Assembly: GCF_001645125.1 (NCBI RefSeq)
Contig: NZ_LXKA01000360.1
Span: forward strand, 124,001 to 188,000
Length of the DNA stretch: 64,000 nt
Direction of reading: 5' to 3'
Source of the DNA: Paraburkholderia ginsengiterrae
Lineage (GTDB): Bacteria; Pseudomonadota; Gammaproteobacteria; Burkholderiales; Burkholderiaceae
Position numbers and translations under genes: made by a program. The number at the start of each line of letters is the position of its first letter. The first letter of the stretch is position 1. This document shows, in pieces, positions 1-8,981 of this stretch. A model generated the notes under the pieces. That model was given only the letters and a program-made list of their open reading frames with translations, had not been told where the DNA came from and did not search any database.

Positions 1-1576
1 TGCCGGTCGCGTAGACGTCGACGTCGTTCACATGCGAGAAGGTGTCCGTGGGCAGCGGCAGGTCCGCGGTTTGCAGCGGCTTGACCAGATGCGGCGTGAT
101 GATGAACACGAGCTCCGTCAGATCCTGCTGGAACGACGTGCTGCGCGCCAGCGCACCGAGCACCGGCACTTCGCCGATGCCGGGAATCGCCTTCAGCGCG
201 CCGGTCACGTTGCTCTTCATCAGTCCGCCAATCGCGAACGACTCGCCGTCATGCATCTGCACGACAGTGGAGGCCCGGCGCGTCGTGATGAGCGGCAGGA
301 TCGACACGCCGCTCACGTTGGAGGCGCTTAGCGTGACGCCGGTTGGCGACAGTTCGGACACCTCAGGTGCGACCTTCAGGCTGATATGGCCGTTGGCGAG
401 CACGGTCGGCGTGAATTTCAGGCCCACGCCGAATTCCTCTTCCTGCAGCGTGATGCTCGTCACGCCGGTACCGCTGCTTTGCGGCACCGGAATGAAGATC
501 TTGCCGCCGGCGAGGAAGGTGGCTTCCTGGCCGCTGATCGCGACGAGATTCGGCTCGGCGAGAATCTTGACCAGGTCGTCCGTCTTCTGCGCGTCGAAGG
601 CGAGATTGAACGGCCGGTTGTTCGCCTTGCTCACCGCCACGGCGCTCGTGACGCCGGCCAGCAGATTGCTGACCAGCGCGCCGGTCCATGAACCGAAACC
701 GCCCTGAATGTTGAGCGCCGCGCCCATCTGGTTGATGAGCGTCTTCGACACCTCGGCGACCTTCACTTCGAGCATCACCTGCTGCGGGGCGTCAACCGTC
801 ATCATGTTGATGACCTCGGAGGCCTTGCTGGTGGTCGAGCTCTGCTGGGACACGTTGGCCGTGCCGCCGAGCGTGCCGGTGCCGCTTTGCTGCTGCTGGG
901 TGGCCTGCGCTTCCGCGTAGGCCTTCGCGATTTCCAGCGCCTGCTGGGCTGCCGGCGAGCTCGACACATGCCCGCCCAGCACCAGATTGCCCGCCGCGGT
1001 CGAGACGCGAATGCCGCGCTCGGCGGGCAGCAGCTGCGTCAGCGACTGTTGCAGGCCGTTGGGGTCGATGTTGACGATCACGTCGATCATCTGGCATCCG
1101 CCGCTGCGTCCCTGCACGATCATGTTGGTCGTACCGACCGCCATGCCGACGAGGTAGAGCGTGCGCGGCGTCACCAGCGTGGCCTGCACGATGGTCGGAT
1201 TGCCGAGCGTGCGGTTGCGTGCCGGTTCGGCGAGCGGGAACAAGGTCGACTTGCCGACCGGCACGACCACGCTGCTCATTTCGTGAATGTCCCCGGTGCA
1301 ACTCGGTCCGCGCAGCGGGGCGGCCGCAGCGGCCGCCCCGGCTGCTCCGCCCGCCGGGATCGGCGCCATGCTGACCATCATCGGCGTTGCGCCGCGGCCC
1401 GCCGGCATCGGCAGATTCGGCCGAGCCTTGGCGAGAGCAGGAAGCTCCACCGCTTCCTGTGCCACGCCGCTTTGCGCGACCAGCAATCCGGTGCACAGCG
1501 CCGAGGCGAGCATGACGCCGCCCAGCGAGCGGTTGCGCATCGCGCTACCGGATGAAATACCGTGTTTCGTTTTCAT
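1..1576 (-). CDS. cpaC: Flp/tad pilus secretin CpaC (RcpA), 3' end outside window
   Basis: Outer-membrane secretin of the tad pilus, forming the pore through which Flp pili leave the cell. The reading frame opens at ATG 1576 behind a GGGGGCAGG ribosome site and runs off the left edge without a stop, so it is partial. The N-terminus is a signal peptide, followed by a Pro/Ala/Gly-rich stretch and a pilus-and-secretin N-domain (VPVGKSTLFPL, then NRTLGNPTIV and GTTNMIV). A BON-like segment (GNLVLGGHVSS) comes next, then the secretin core with VPVLGALARS and ELVFIITPHLVKP near the window edge. It lies 104 bp downstream of cpaB on the same strand, the usual tad order. Family assignment is firm; the name is by homology. 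Confidence 0.9.
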   Translation of the reverse strand, partial: MKTKHGISSGSAMRNRSLGGVMLASALCTGLLVAQSGVAQEAVELPALAKARPNLPMPAGRGATPMMVSMAPIPAGGAAGAAAAAAPLRGPSCTGDIHEMSSVVVPVGKSTLFPLAEPARNRTLGNPTIVQATLVTPRTLYLVGMAVGTTNMIVQGRSGGCQMIDVIVNIDPNGLQQSLTQLLPAERGIRVSTAAGNLVLGGHVSSSPAAQQALEIAKAYAEAQATQQQQSGTGTLGGTANVSQQSSTTSKASEVINMMTVDAPQQVMLEVKVAEVSKTLINQMGAALNIQGGFGSWTGALVSNLLAGVTSAVAVSKANNRPFNLAFDAQKTDDLVKILAEPNLVAISGQEATFLAGGKIFIPVPQSSGTGVTSITLQEEEFGVGLKFTPTVLANGHISLKVAPEVSELSPTGVTLSASNVSGVSILPLITTRRASTVVQMHDGESFAIGGLMKSNVTGALKAIPGIGEVPVLGALARSTSFQQDLTELVFIITPHLVKPLQTADLPLPTDTFSHVNDVDVYATG

Positions 1577-1680
1577 TTTCCTGCCCCCGTTTGCCGACCT
1601 CGGTGGATCGTGACTTAGGTTATTTGCCTTGATGGTGGCGCTGGCGGCGCCTGGTCCTTATTGACGCCGCCGCCTTCCGC

Positions 1681-2511
1681 CTAGAAACATTCCACACTGC
1701 CCAGCACACCTGACAACACGCCAACGCAGTCCCGCTTTGGCGCAGGGCGGGCCGCGTAGTGCACACGAGCGGGGTGCACCGGCGCCGCCACCGGAGCCGA
1801 AGCCGGAACCGGCGTGCCGAGCAGCGACACCTTGGTGGCGCCGTCGGTCGGCAGCGTTGCCTTGTCGACCTGATTGCGCAGCACCAGCGACAGCGTGCCG
1901 ACACTGCGAGCCAGATCGAGTTTTTCCGCCTGCTCGGGTGAGACTTCGAGCGTGACGGCGTTGACGACCTTCGGCGCCGTATCGTCGCGATTGACCTGCT
2001 GGGCCACCGCGAGCACCAGGATCTTTTCCAGCACGATCTTCGAGATGCTTTGCTGCGAGTCCGCCTTTCCAGGTTCCTGCGTGTTCACGATCACGTCGAC
2101 GTAGTTACCCGGCAGCGCGAAGCCCGCCACGCCGACCACGTCGTTCACGCGTACCGTGATGGCGCGGTTGCCTTCGCCGATGACGGCGGACAGACCGCCT
2201 TTGGTGCCGATCGGCGCGAGCTTCGCTTCGATCACGGGTTCGCCGCGGCCGAGACTCGTGCGCACCACGCGGCCTTCGAGCAACTTCGGATCACTGAATG
2301 CGCCGGGCGGCACGCTGCCCGTCGGCCAGTTGACCGTGCGGATCAGACTGGCGTTGAGCGGTTCGCCGAGACTGACGTCACCCGCGGCGACCGCGATCGG
2401 CGTGACCGCACTCGACGAGGTCTGCATCAGCCATCGCGAAGCAAAGACCACGGCGGCGAGACCGGCCAGGACCGCGACGGCCAGCATCATTAAAGCGCGA
2501 CTGTTTTTCAT
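1681..2511 (-). CDS. cpaB: Flp pilus assembly protein CpaB (RcpC)
   Basis: Periplasmic, inner-membrane-anchored tad assembly factor that supports the secretin. The chosen ATG (2511) sits behind GGAGTCTCACC and gives 276 residues. An N-terminal membrane segment (MMLAVAVLAGLAAVVFASRW) is followed by an SAF domain (VAAGDVSLGEPLN to VVRTSLGRGEPV) and the RcpC/CpaB domain (AITVRVNDVVGVAGF, GNYVDVIV), which is diagnostic. The C-terminus is extended and ends in SVECF. A longer frame reaches 2643, but the extra residues precede the membrane anchor and lack a ribosome site. It is 37 bp downstream of the AAA+ ATPase gene and probably in the same operon. Confidence 0.92.
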   Translation of the reverse strand: MKNSRALMMLAVAVLAGLAAVVFASRWLMQTSSSAVTPIAVAAGDVSLGEPLNASLIRTVNWPTGSVPPGAFSDPKLLEGRVVRTSLGRGEPVIEAKLAPIGTKGGLSAVIGEGNRAITVRVNDVVGVAGFALPGNYVDVIVNTQEPGKADSQQSISKIVLEKILVLAVAQQVNRDDTAPKVVNAVTLEVSPEQAEKLDLARSVGTLSLVLRNQVDKATLPTDGATKVSLLGTPVPASAPVAAPVHPARVHYAARPAPKRDCVGVLSGVLGSVECF

Positions 2512-2548
2512 GGTGAGACTCCTGCGTAGGTCGTTGGACACATGCCGG

Positions 2549-3946
2549 TCAACCGGCGGCCAACTGTCGGGCCGGCCGGTCGGCCGTGGGTGGGTAAGGG
2601 CTTTCGTGTTCCATTGCAGTGGCGAAATAGTTGTGCCATGCATCGCGCAGTCCGTCTTCCGTCACTTCGCGCGCCGCGCCGTGGTAGTGCGCGGACGCGG
2701 AAACCAGATCGAGCAGATCGCCGGGATAGCAGGCGAGAAACGGCCGGCCGCTCGGGAAGTGCAGGTTGTGCAGCAGATAATCGAACACGGCCTGGGAGGC
2801 GTTGAGCTTGAGAGCGGCACAACGGGCGTCGAACAGCGCGTGATACTGGTCGACCGACAACGGCCCGACGTAGATCTTCGAGCCGAGCCGGCGCAGGAAT
2901 GCATCGTCGAACTGAGCCGGCGAGAGGTTGCTGGAGAACACCGGCCAGACGTCGAACGGCATCAGAAAACGCGAGCCGGATTGCAGCGTGAGCTGATCGA
3001 CGCCGCGATCGAGCGGCATCAGCCAGCGATTCAGCAACTCATGCGGCGCCACGCGCTGGCGGCCGAGATCGTCGACGATATACAGGCCCATGTTGGCCTT
3101 CGCATGCGGCGGCGCCTGGTAGAAACCGGCCGTGGCGTCATGGCGCAGGTCCAGTCCTTCGAGCGTCAGCTCGCCCCCCGAGATCACCACAGGGCGGCGG
3201 CACATGCGCCAGCGCCGGTCGCCGGCCGATGCCGTGCCCTGATCCGGCGCGTCGAGGTGCACGAGCGGGTCGTACAACTGCACGATTTCGCCGCCCACGT
3301 AAAGCGCATACGGAATCGGCACGGCGCCGCGCAGCAGCAGTCCAAGCCGTTCCGCCAGAAACGTCTTGCCGCTGCCGGCAAGGCCGGGCAGCAGCAGGGG
3401 CCGGCCGGCGTTGAGCGAGGCGGCGGCCGAATCGAGCAGCGCGGGCTCGATGATCACGTCGCGAAACGCCGCGTGCACATCGGCCTGCGTGATGCGGATC
3501 CAGCGAACCGAGTGTTCGCGCACGCTGTCCACATAGGTTTCGAATGCGACCGGAGCAGGGCCGCAATATCGGCACCGCGTCATTTCATCCTGGGCGAGCA
3601 GGCGGCCGTTTTCCGTGAGACGGCTCTGCACGTCGAGGTCGTTCGAGCCGCGATGCGTGATCTCGATGAGGTGCTCGCGCACGAGAAACGCCAGCGCGTC
3701 CTCGAGTACGCCGACCGACAGGCAGTGCCGCTCGGCGAAATCCGCGAAGCTCGATTTGCCGTGCAGCAGGGCGGACTTGAGGATGAGGCGTGTGACGAAC
3801 TCCTGCGGGAGGCCGGTTTCGGCCAGCGTGCGTGGCGCACGCCGCGACACGGTGGATGCCTCCGCCTGACGCCCGTATGAGGGCGCCGGCTCAGGCAGAT
3901 GCGTCACCTGCGCGCCATTCCCGTTTTCAAGGTTCTGCTGGTTCAT
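2549..3946 (-). CDS. AAA+ ATPase within the tad locus
   Basis: 465-residue cytoplasmic protein. Residues about 40-120 form a winged-helix-like region. A single CRYC pair at 125-128 could be half of a metal site. The AAA+ core begins near 165, with Walker A GLAGSGKT (188-195), Walker B-like LYIVDDLGRQ (about 283) and a sensor-1-like FSSN, then a lid region. The start has a strong GGAGAAAGAG site. The gene lies 33 bp after cpaA and 37 bp before cpaB, so it is part of the pilus operon. It is not a CpaE/MinD-like or CpaF/GspE ATPase, the usual tad nucleotidases. Its role in pilus biogenesis or regulation is not evident from the sequence; the AAA+ call itself is strong. Confidence 0.8.
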   Translation of the reverse strand: MNQQNLENGNGAQVTHLPEPAPSYGRQAEASTVSRRAPRTLAETGLPQEFVTRLILKSALLHGKSSFADFAERHCLSVGVLEDALAFLVREHLIEITHRGSNDLDVQSRLTENGRLLAQDEMTRCRYCGPAPVAFETYVDSVREHSVRWIRITQADVHAAFRDVIIEPALLDSAAASLNAGRPLLLPGLAGSGKTFLAERLGLLLRGAVPIPYALYVGGEIVQLYDPLVHLDAPDQGTASAGDRRWRMCRRPVVISGGELTLEGLDLRHDATAGFYQAPPHAKANMGLYIVDDLGRQRVAPHELLNRWLMPLDRGVDQLTLQSGSRFLMPFDVWPVFSSNLSPAQFDDAFLRRLGSKIYVGPLSVDQYHALFDARCAALKLNASQAVFDYLLHNLHFPSGRPFLACYPGDLLDLVSASAHYHGAAREVTEDGLRDAWHNYFATAMEHESPYPPTADRPARQLAAG

Positions 3947-3979
3947 CGCTCTTTCTCCAACGTCGGCTTGCGGCCGGCA

Positions 3980-4531
3980 TTACAGGTTGTACGGCCAGGC
4001 AGCCGACGCAAACAACACACCTAGGGTTCCTGCGGCAATGGCAACGCCGTAGGGCAGGGACCCAACCGATTCGTTCTGCTGATATCCGAGCTCGCCTGTC
4101 TGCGGTAGTCCGGGGTGCCCCGCATGACTTGCGATGCACCAGAGATTGACGAGCAGCTGCCTCATCCGGCCGTGACGCAAGGTGACCCACAGCGACCAGA
4201 TCCCGCCGATGACAAACGTTGCTAGCGCGATGCGCACCGTCAGCGCCGGTCCAACCCAGGCACCGATGGTCAGCATCAGTTTCACGTCGCCGGCCGCCAT
4301 GCCGCGCAACAGATAGAACGGCAGCAATACCGCGAAGCCGGTCAATGCGCCGGTCAGCCATTCTTCGCCGCCGGCGAGCGGGCCGTGCAGCCAGACTTGC
4401 ACGAGCAGCGCGGCGGCCAGGCCGATCGCGATGACCCGGTTCGGAATCCGCCGGCTGGTGATATCCGTGCTGGCGGTCAGAATCGTCAGCGCGGTCACGC
4501 AAAGCGGAATGGGTTGTGGTGGCAGGAACAT
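3980..4531 (-). CDS. cpaA: prepilin peptidase CpaA (TadV-like, family A24)
   Basis: Inner-membrane aspartyl protease that removes the leader of Flp prepilins. 183 residues with about five or six membrane segments. The two catalytic aspartates of the family are visible: D23 in TASTDITSRRIPN and D82 in the MAAGDVK motif. The long cytoplasmic methylase domain of PilD/GspO is absent, as is normal for the tad-type enzyme. It is followed by the ATPase gene and preceded by three prepilin genes, which are its likely substrates. The ribosome site is weak (GAGCCCAATC), which suggests coupling to the upstream pilin transcript. Confidence 0.92.
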   Translation of the reverse strand: MFLPPQPIPLCVTALTILTASTDITSRRIPNRVIAIGLAAALLVQVWLHGPLAGGEEWLTGALTGFAVLLPFYLLRGMAAGDVKLMLTIGAWVGPALTVRIALATFVIGGIWSLWVTLRHGRMRQLLVNLWCIASHAGHPGLPQTGELGYQQNESVGSLPYGVAIAAGTLGVLFASAAWPYNL

Positions 4532-4562
4532 GATTGGGCTCGACCGGTGTTGTCCTGGTTTA

Positions 4563-4745
4563 TCAGGCCGCCGTGGCGACCTTGGCCGCGACGTTCTCGT
4601 AGAGACCGTTCAAGTTGGCGCCCACCGTAGTGACTGCGGCAACAATCACCACGGCGATGAGCGAGCCGATAAGCGCGTACTCGATCGACGTGACACCGCC
4701 GTCATCCCGCAGCAGTTGCTTCGCAATGTTGCTACACGCACTCAT
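4563..4745 (-). CDS. flp: Flp-family type IVb prepilin (third copy)
   Basis: 60-residue prepilin. A short leader (MSACSNIAKQLLRDDGG) precedes the conserved VTSIEYALIG start of the mature pilin, with Glu at +5 and Tyr at +6 as expected for Flp pilins, followed by one hydrophobic helix. The ATG at 4745 follows AGGAGATTGCC. This copy differs most from the other two: it has YENVAAKVATAA at the C-terminus instead of FTTIGNDL. It could be a minor pilin, which is an inference. Confidence 0.93.
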   Translation of the reverse strand: MSACSNIAKQLLRDDGGVTSIEYALIGSLIAVVIVAAVTTVGANLNGLYENVAAKVATAA

Positions 4746-4857
4746 GGCAATCTCCTGATTCGGTTCGTAACCTGCGTGGTCTGATCGCAGGGCACTGCAT
4801 GATCTGGGGAAATAGACGGGAGAGACGGAAGATCCGTTCACCCGTCAAGTCCCGTCT

Positions 4858-5076
4858 TTAAAGATCGTTGCCGATCGTGGTGAAAATCGCGTTCAGATCC
4901 GTTCCGACTATCGTGACGGCACCGACGATGACGACGGCGATCAGGGCGGCGATCAGTCCGTACTCGATGGCCGTTACGCCGTGCCGATCCGAAATGAAAC
5001 GTCTGGCGCACTCTGCACCGGTGCGGACGTAGCGCCGTATTGGAACGCCTTGCATCGTTATTTTTGTCGCATCCAT
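4858..5076 (-). CDS. flp: Flp-family type IVb prepilin (second copy)
   Basis: 72-residue prepilin with an unusually long leader of about 33 residues (MDATKITMQGVPIRRY...) before the processing site and mature start VTAIEYGLIAALIA. The C-terminus NAIFTTIGNDL is nearly the same as in the first copy, indicating recent duplication. The ATG at 5076 is placed behind GGAGTGACCC. An internal ATG (MQGVP) seven codons later is also possible and would shorten the leader. Confidence 0.92.
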   Translation of the reverse strand: MDATKITMQGVPIRRYVRTGAECARRFISDRHGVTAIEYGLIAALIAVVIVGAVTIVGTDLNAIFTTIGNDL

Positions 5077-5170
5077 GGGTCACTCCACTTTGCGTTCTGC
5101 CAGGAAATCAGTATCGAGATCCGGCGATGACGGACGAATCGGTTGAATGGATTGTCCGTCGGCGCACGGC

Positions 5171-5341
5171 TTAAAGATCGTTGCCGATCGTCGTAAAAAT
5201 CAGGTTCAGCTTTGTGCCAACGGTCGTGACGGCACCGACGATGACGACGGCGATCAGGGCGGCGATCAGGCCGTATTCGATGGCGGTCACACCATCTTCG
5301 TCACGAACGAAACGTTGAGCTTGGTTGATGATCTTTTGCAT
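5171..5341 (-). CDS. flp: Flp-family type IVb prepilin (first copy, probable major pilin)
   Basis: 56-residue prepilin. The translation starts MQKIINQAQRFVRDEDG, then the mature VTAIEYGLIAALIAVVIVG helix, and ends IFTTIGNDL. AAGGAG lies upstream of the ATG at 5341. It is the first gene of the minus-strand pilus cluster, directly after about 1 kb of non-coding DNA, so it is the best candidate for the highly expressed major pilin. It is 94 bp upstream of the second copy. Confidence 0.93.
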   Translation of the reverse strand: MQKIINQAQRFVRDEDGVTAIEYGLIAALIAVVIVGAVTTVGTKLNLIFTTIGNDL

Positions 5342-6372
5342 GATGAAACTCCTTTCGGATAACTAACGATAAACCCTTGGCCGGAATTGGCTAGGGGAGG
5401 ACCTACGGGTACTACAGGGTAAAACGGATAATGCGGATCTACGCCGGACGTGGTGGCATGCACGCGTCAACGTGCACGCCCGTCATGACGGAATTGTCTG
5501 TACGAGGAGACTGACTGGGGACCGCGTAGTGGGTGAGTGGCCTCTCATGCGGTCCATTCAGACCAGCCACGAAGCGATGCTGCATGCCGCGGATGATCGA
5601 ATCAATGGCGACGGCAGACGCATGGTCTGAGCCGCTGTTGCGGTGGTGGGTCCGCCGCTTTGTCGGGTAATTCTTCATGTCGTGGTCCCTCGACTTCCGT
5701 TGCTCGTTATTGGCTTCCGTGTCAAACCGGAGCCCGCTAGTCAGTCAACGACACCATCTGACCTTCACTTGCGCTGTCTTTGCGATCCGCAGCTGTGTAG
5801 TGAAGAAACATCCCCGTGGCTGATGCCGTTGCGATTCGGACTCTCCCTCGTTGCTGCTGTCTGAATCGCATCGGCCGTCACGTCGTCGACTTCCGCGCTC
5901 TTTCCTATGCAAGCACCAGGCCAGCTCCCCCAAATGCCAGGAAACATGCGGGGGACGCTGCGCCGCCCCCGGTTTGGACTCACTCCTGAAACACGGATCG
6001 TCTCGATTCTGCGACAACTCGAAGGGGGGGCGGGCGCCGCGGCCGGTCCCCGCAAAGGCGCGCCGTGCTTGGCGCTGCGGCGATTTCATAGCGATTTACC
6101 CTAAGCAGGCCCGATGCGCGGCATGAAACCGATCCGAGTGGGATGGGGGTCATTTTTGCAGGTGCATCTGCCCTAATCGTTGCAATGCTGAAACATGCCC
6201 CCTCCCAAGGTGGGTAAATCTACCCGAATTGACGCTCTGATACGTCTCGTCGTCAGGTAGGAGGAATGCGCCAGGTTGAAAGTCGCGGCTTTTCCTACAA
6301 CAATGAATCGACCACACGCGTGATGAACCATTTGCACGCTTAGGAATAGAAACAAAAAAACAGATTGACTGG
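5342..6372. other. about 1 kb intergenic region between pilin cluster and glycan operon
   Basis: Divergent upstream region for the minus-strand pilins and the plus-strand GT87 gene. No frame inside has a credible start, composition or domain. Visible signals: GGGTAAA-type words at about 5417 (plus), 6087-6095 (minus) and 6212-6218 (plus). The last is part of the inverted repeat GGGTA-AATC-TACCC at 6212-6225. No promoter could be assigned with confidence. A small RNA cannot be excluded. Confidence 0.5.
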
Positions 6373-7656
6373 ATGAGTCAAAAAAACATCCGGCTCTCAA
6401 GCAAGGCGGGGATCATGTACTTTTCAAATCGAGGAACGCTCAGTTCTGAGCATCGCATTCACGGCTGGCTGACACGGGAGCGCGTGCTGTTCTACAGCTG
6501 CACGACGCTCGTGCTATGTGCGATTCTGCTTGCGGCATGGTATCGGAGCAGCGACGGCTTCATACGTGCCGAAGCCGCGAGACCTGGCGTCGATTTCTCC
6601 GTATTCTGGACCGCATCGCACCTGATGCTGAACGGGTCCCCCGCAGCGGTCTACGACTATCCATCGTTTGCACGCGCCGAATCCGCGTTGTTCGGCGCCT
6701 ACCTGAATCACGGTTTTCTGCCGTGGCTCTATCCCCCCACGTTGCTCCTGCTCGTGACACCGTTTGCGTTGTTTCCGTACGCGGTCAGTTATGGGCTGTT
6801 CGTGTGCGTGGGCTTGTGGCTCTTCGCGACCAGTACCCTCGGTGTGACCGGCTTTGCCGCCCGCTTTGGCCGTCCGCGGCTCGCGGCCCTCGTCGTGCTG
6901 GCGTACCCCGGTGTATTCGTCGCGGCCGTGGTCGGGCAGAACGCGTTGCTGACCGCCGCGTTGATGGCATTCGCGGTTCGCTGGAGCGAGCGGCACCCGG
7001 TGCGGGCTGGTATCTGCATCGGCTTGCTGGCGATCAAGCCGCAACTGGCCGTATTGTTCCCCGTGGTGCTGATCGTAGCGCGAGCGTGGAAGACCATCTG
7101 GGCGGCGGCAATCAGCGCAGGGCTCTTCACGGCAGCGAGCGTGCTCGTGTGCGGCCCGCAGTCGCTTCGCGCATTTCTGGACGGCACTCGCGTGGCGCGC
7201 GAGCTGGTGCTCGAACACCGGATCCCGTACTGGTTCGCGTCGCCGACGCCGTTCGCCGCGCTGCGTCTCGCCGATGCGTCGATCGCCATGTCCTACGCCG
7301 TGCAAGGCGCTGTCGCGTTGATCGCCGCCGCGGCCGCCTGTTACGTGTGGCGACGCACCCGTGATCTGCGCATGCGGTCCGCGGCGCTTGCGGTGGCCAC
7401 ACTACTCGCTAATCCCTACCTCTGGTTCTACGAACTGACCTGGCTCGGCGTCGCGCTCGTCTGTCTGGTCGCATGCGGCCTCGAGAAAGGCTGGCACCGC
7501 GGCGAGCAGGCCATTCTGGTGCTCGCCTGGCTGCTGCCGCTCTACGAATACTTCAATCGCCTGACGCTGTGGCCGCAAATCGGACCGGTTGTCCTGCTGC
7601 TGACGCTGCTTGCGATCGTGCGGCGCACGCGGCTCGAGATGAAGGTGGTGTCATGA
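6373..7656 (+). CDS. GT87-like (DUF2029) integral membrane glycosyltransferase
   Basis: About 427-residue protein with roughly ten membrane helices. After the first helix it carries the family-type block VDFSVFWTASHLMLNGSP followed by VYDYPSF, and later LPWLYPPTLLLL. These are typical of DUF2029/GT87 enzymes, which use polyprenyl-phosphate sugars on the outer face of the membrane. Two starts are possible: 6373 (used here, weak ribosome site) or ATG 6415 behind GGCGGGG, which would drop 14 residues. Its stop overlaps the start of the next, paralogous gene by ATGA, indicating translational coupling. The sugar and acceptor are unknown. Confidence 0.75.
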   Translation: MSQKNIRLSSKAGIMYFSNRGTLSSEHRIHGWLTRERVLFYSCTTLVLCAILLAAWYRSSDGFIRAEAARPGVDFSVFWTASHLMLNGSPAAVYDYPSFARAESALFGAYLNHGFLPWLYPPTLLLLVTPFALFPYAVSYGLFVCVGLWLFATSTLGVTGFAARFGRPRLAALVVLAYPGVFVAAVVGQNALLTAALMAFAVRWSERHPVRAGICIGLLAIKPQLAVLFPVVLIVARAWKTIWAAAISAGLFTAASVLVCGPQSLRAFLDGTRVARELVLEHRIPYWFASPTPFAALRLADASIAMSYAVQGAVALIAAAAACYVWRRTRDLRMRSAALAVATLLANPYLWFYELTWLGVALVCLVACGLEKGWHRGEQAILVLAWLLPLYEYFNRLTLWPQIGPVVLLLTLLAIVRRTRLEMKVVS

Positions 7657-8924
7657 ACCTGCATATATCCCGCTTGGTGACGACGAAGTCCCGGCCACTG
7701 CCGACGCTGCGCATGGCGGGTCCGGCGCGGGGGCCGCATTGGCTCAACGCGGACCGTCTGCGGCTGTATCCGCTGGTGGTGCTGGGGTGCTACGTGCTGT
7801 TCGCCGTGCTCTATCTCGTTCGGTTGACCGGCCGCAGCGACATGAATCCGTTCGTGATGGATTTTCTGCCGAGCTGGAGCGCGGCGACCCTCGCGCTGCA
7901 TGGGCACGCGGCCGATGCCTACAACGTTCACGCACTGTCATTGATCGAGATCGCCGCGCAACCGCGCTTCGCTACGGCGAACGGCATCTTGCCGTGGCTA
8001 TATCCGCCCAATACGTTGCTGCTGGTTCTGCCGCTTGCGCTCTTGCCCTATACAGCCGCGGCCGTGTTATGGCTCGGTGGCGCGTATGTGCTGTTCGTCA
8101 GGATGATCCGCACCATCGTGGCGGAACGCCAGGCCATGCTCCCGGCGCTGTTTTTCCCGGGTGCGATTTTCGTCGTCAGCGTCGGGCAAAACGGATTGCT
8201 GACGGCTGCGCTCGCCGGCTATGGACTCATCGCGCTGCGCCGCCATCCCGTTGTGGCCGGGGTCTGTCTGGGCCTGCTGTGCATGAAGCCACAACTGGCG
8301 CTGCTGTTTCCGCTGGCACTCCTATGCTCGCGTTCGTGGCGTGCGCTGGCCGCCCTCGTGTTGACGGCGGCGTCGACTCTCGCGCTCGCGCTGCTCGTGT
8401 TCGGCACCGGCACGCTGAGCGCATTCCTTCATAACACCGGGATTGCCACCCACAGTATCGAATCCGCCCACGCCACCCTGGCGCGCGTGCCGACCATCTT
8501 CGCGCTGGCGACGCTGCTTCATGCTCCGGCCTGGCTTGCGTATGCAGGGCAGGGCGCCTGTGCGCTGGCCGCGGCGGCCGCGGTTGGTTATGCGTGGGGG
8601 CGCGAGTGTTCGTACTCGCTGCGCGCGGCGACACTGATCTGCGCCAGCCTGCTCGTGAGCCCCTATCTCTACGACTACGATCTCGCCTGGTACGGAGTGC
8701 TGATTGCATGGTACTGCCGTCATGCGCTGAACGAAGGGTGGGGGCGGGGCGAACGCGAATGGCTGGTGGTGCTGTGGGTCGCGCCGCTCTCGGGCATGTT
8801 GATCATCGCTTGCGGACCATTCCAGTTCATGCCGTTGATTTCGCTGGCGACATTGTGGATGTTGCTGCGGCGCATTGCCAGGGAGCGGCGCGCGGCCCCG
8901 GTCCTGCGGCGCTCCGGCGAGTGA
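7653..8924 (+). CDS. second GT87-like (DUF2029) membrane glycosyltransferase
   Basis: 423 residues, multi-pass, paralogous to the preceding protein. Shared blocks include MDFLPSWSAATLALHG with AYNVHALS, LPWLYPPNTLLLVLP, VSVGQNGLLTAAL and CLGLLCMKPQLALLFP. The ATG at 7653 overlaps the upstream TGA and has AAGGTGG upstream, so I prefer it to the longer in-frame opening at 7473. Tandem paralogues may add successive sugars or act as a pair. GT activity is inferred from the family only. Confidence 0.75.
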   Translation: MNLHISRLVTTKSRPLPTLRMAGPARGPHWLNADRLRLYPLVVLGCYVLFAVLYLVRLTGRSDMNPFVMDFLPSWSAATLALHGHAADAYNVHALSLIEIAAQPRFATANGILPWLYPPNTLLLVLPLALLPYTAAAVLWLGGAYVLFVRMIRTIVAERQAMLPALFFPGAIFVVSVGQNGLLTAALAGYGLIALRRHPVVAGVCLGLLCMKPQLALLFPLALLCSRSWRALAALVLTAASTLALALLVFGTGTLSAFLHNTGIATHSIESAHATLARVPTIFALATLLHAPAWLAYAGQGACALAAAAAVGYAWGRECSYSLRAATLICASLLVSPYLYDYDLAWYGVLIAWYCRHALNEGWGRGEREWLVVLWVAPLSGMLIIACGPFQFMPLISLATLWMLLRRIARERRAAPVLRRSGE

Positions 8925-8981
8925 GCAGAGACCACGAAAGTAGTGTCGAAGAGGTGTAAGCAGTTTTACGGGGAGGTTGTC

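Noticed and set aside
2156-3880. 574-codon plus-strand frame
   Set aside because: Lies antisense to cpaB and the AAA+ ATPase. Its product is Arg/His/Gln/Ala-rich with no domain, as expected of the opposite strand of GC-rich coding DNA.
5439-5678. 79-codon minus-strand frame upstream of the pilins
   Set aside because: No domain, only a weak GGAC before the ATG, and His/Pro/Arg-rich composition. Not supported as a gene.
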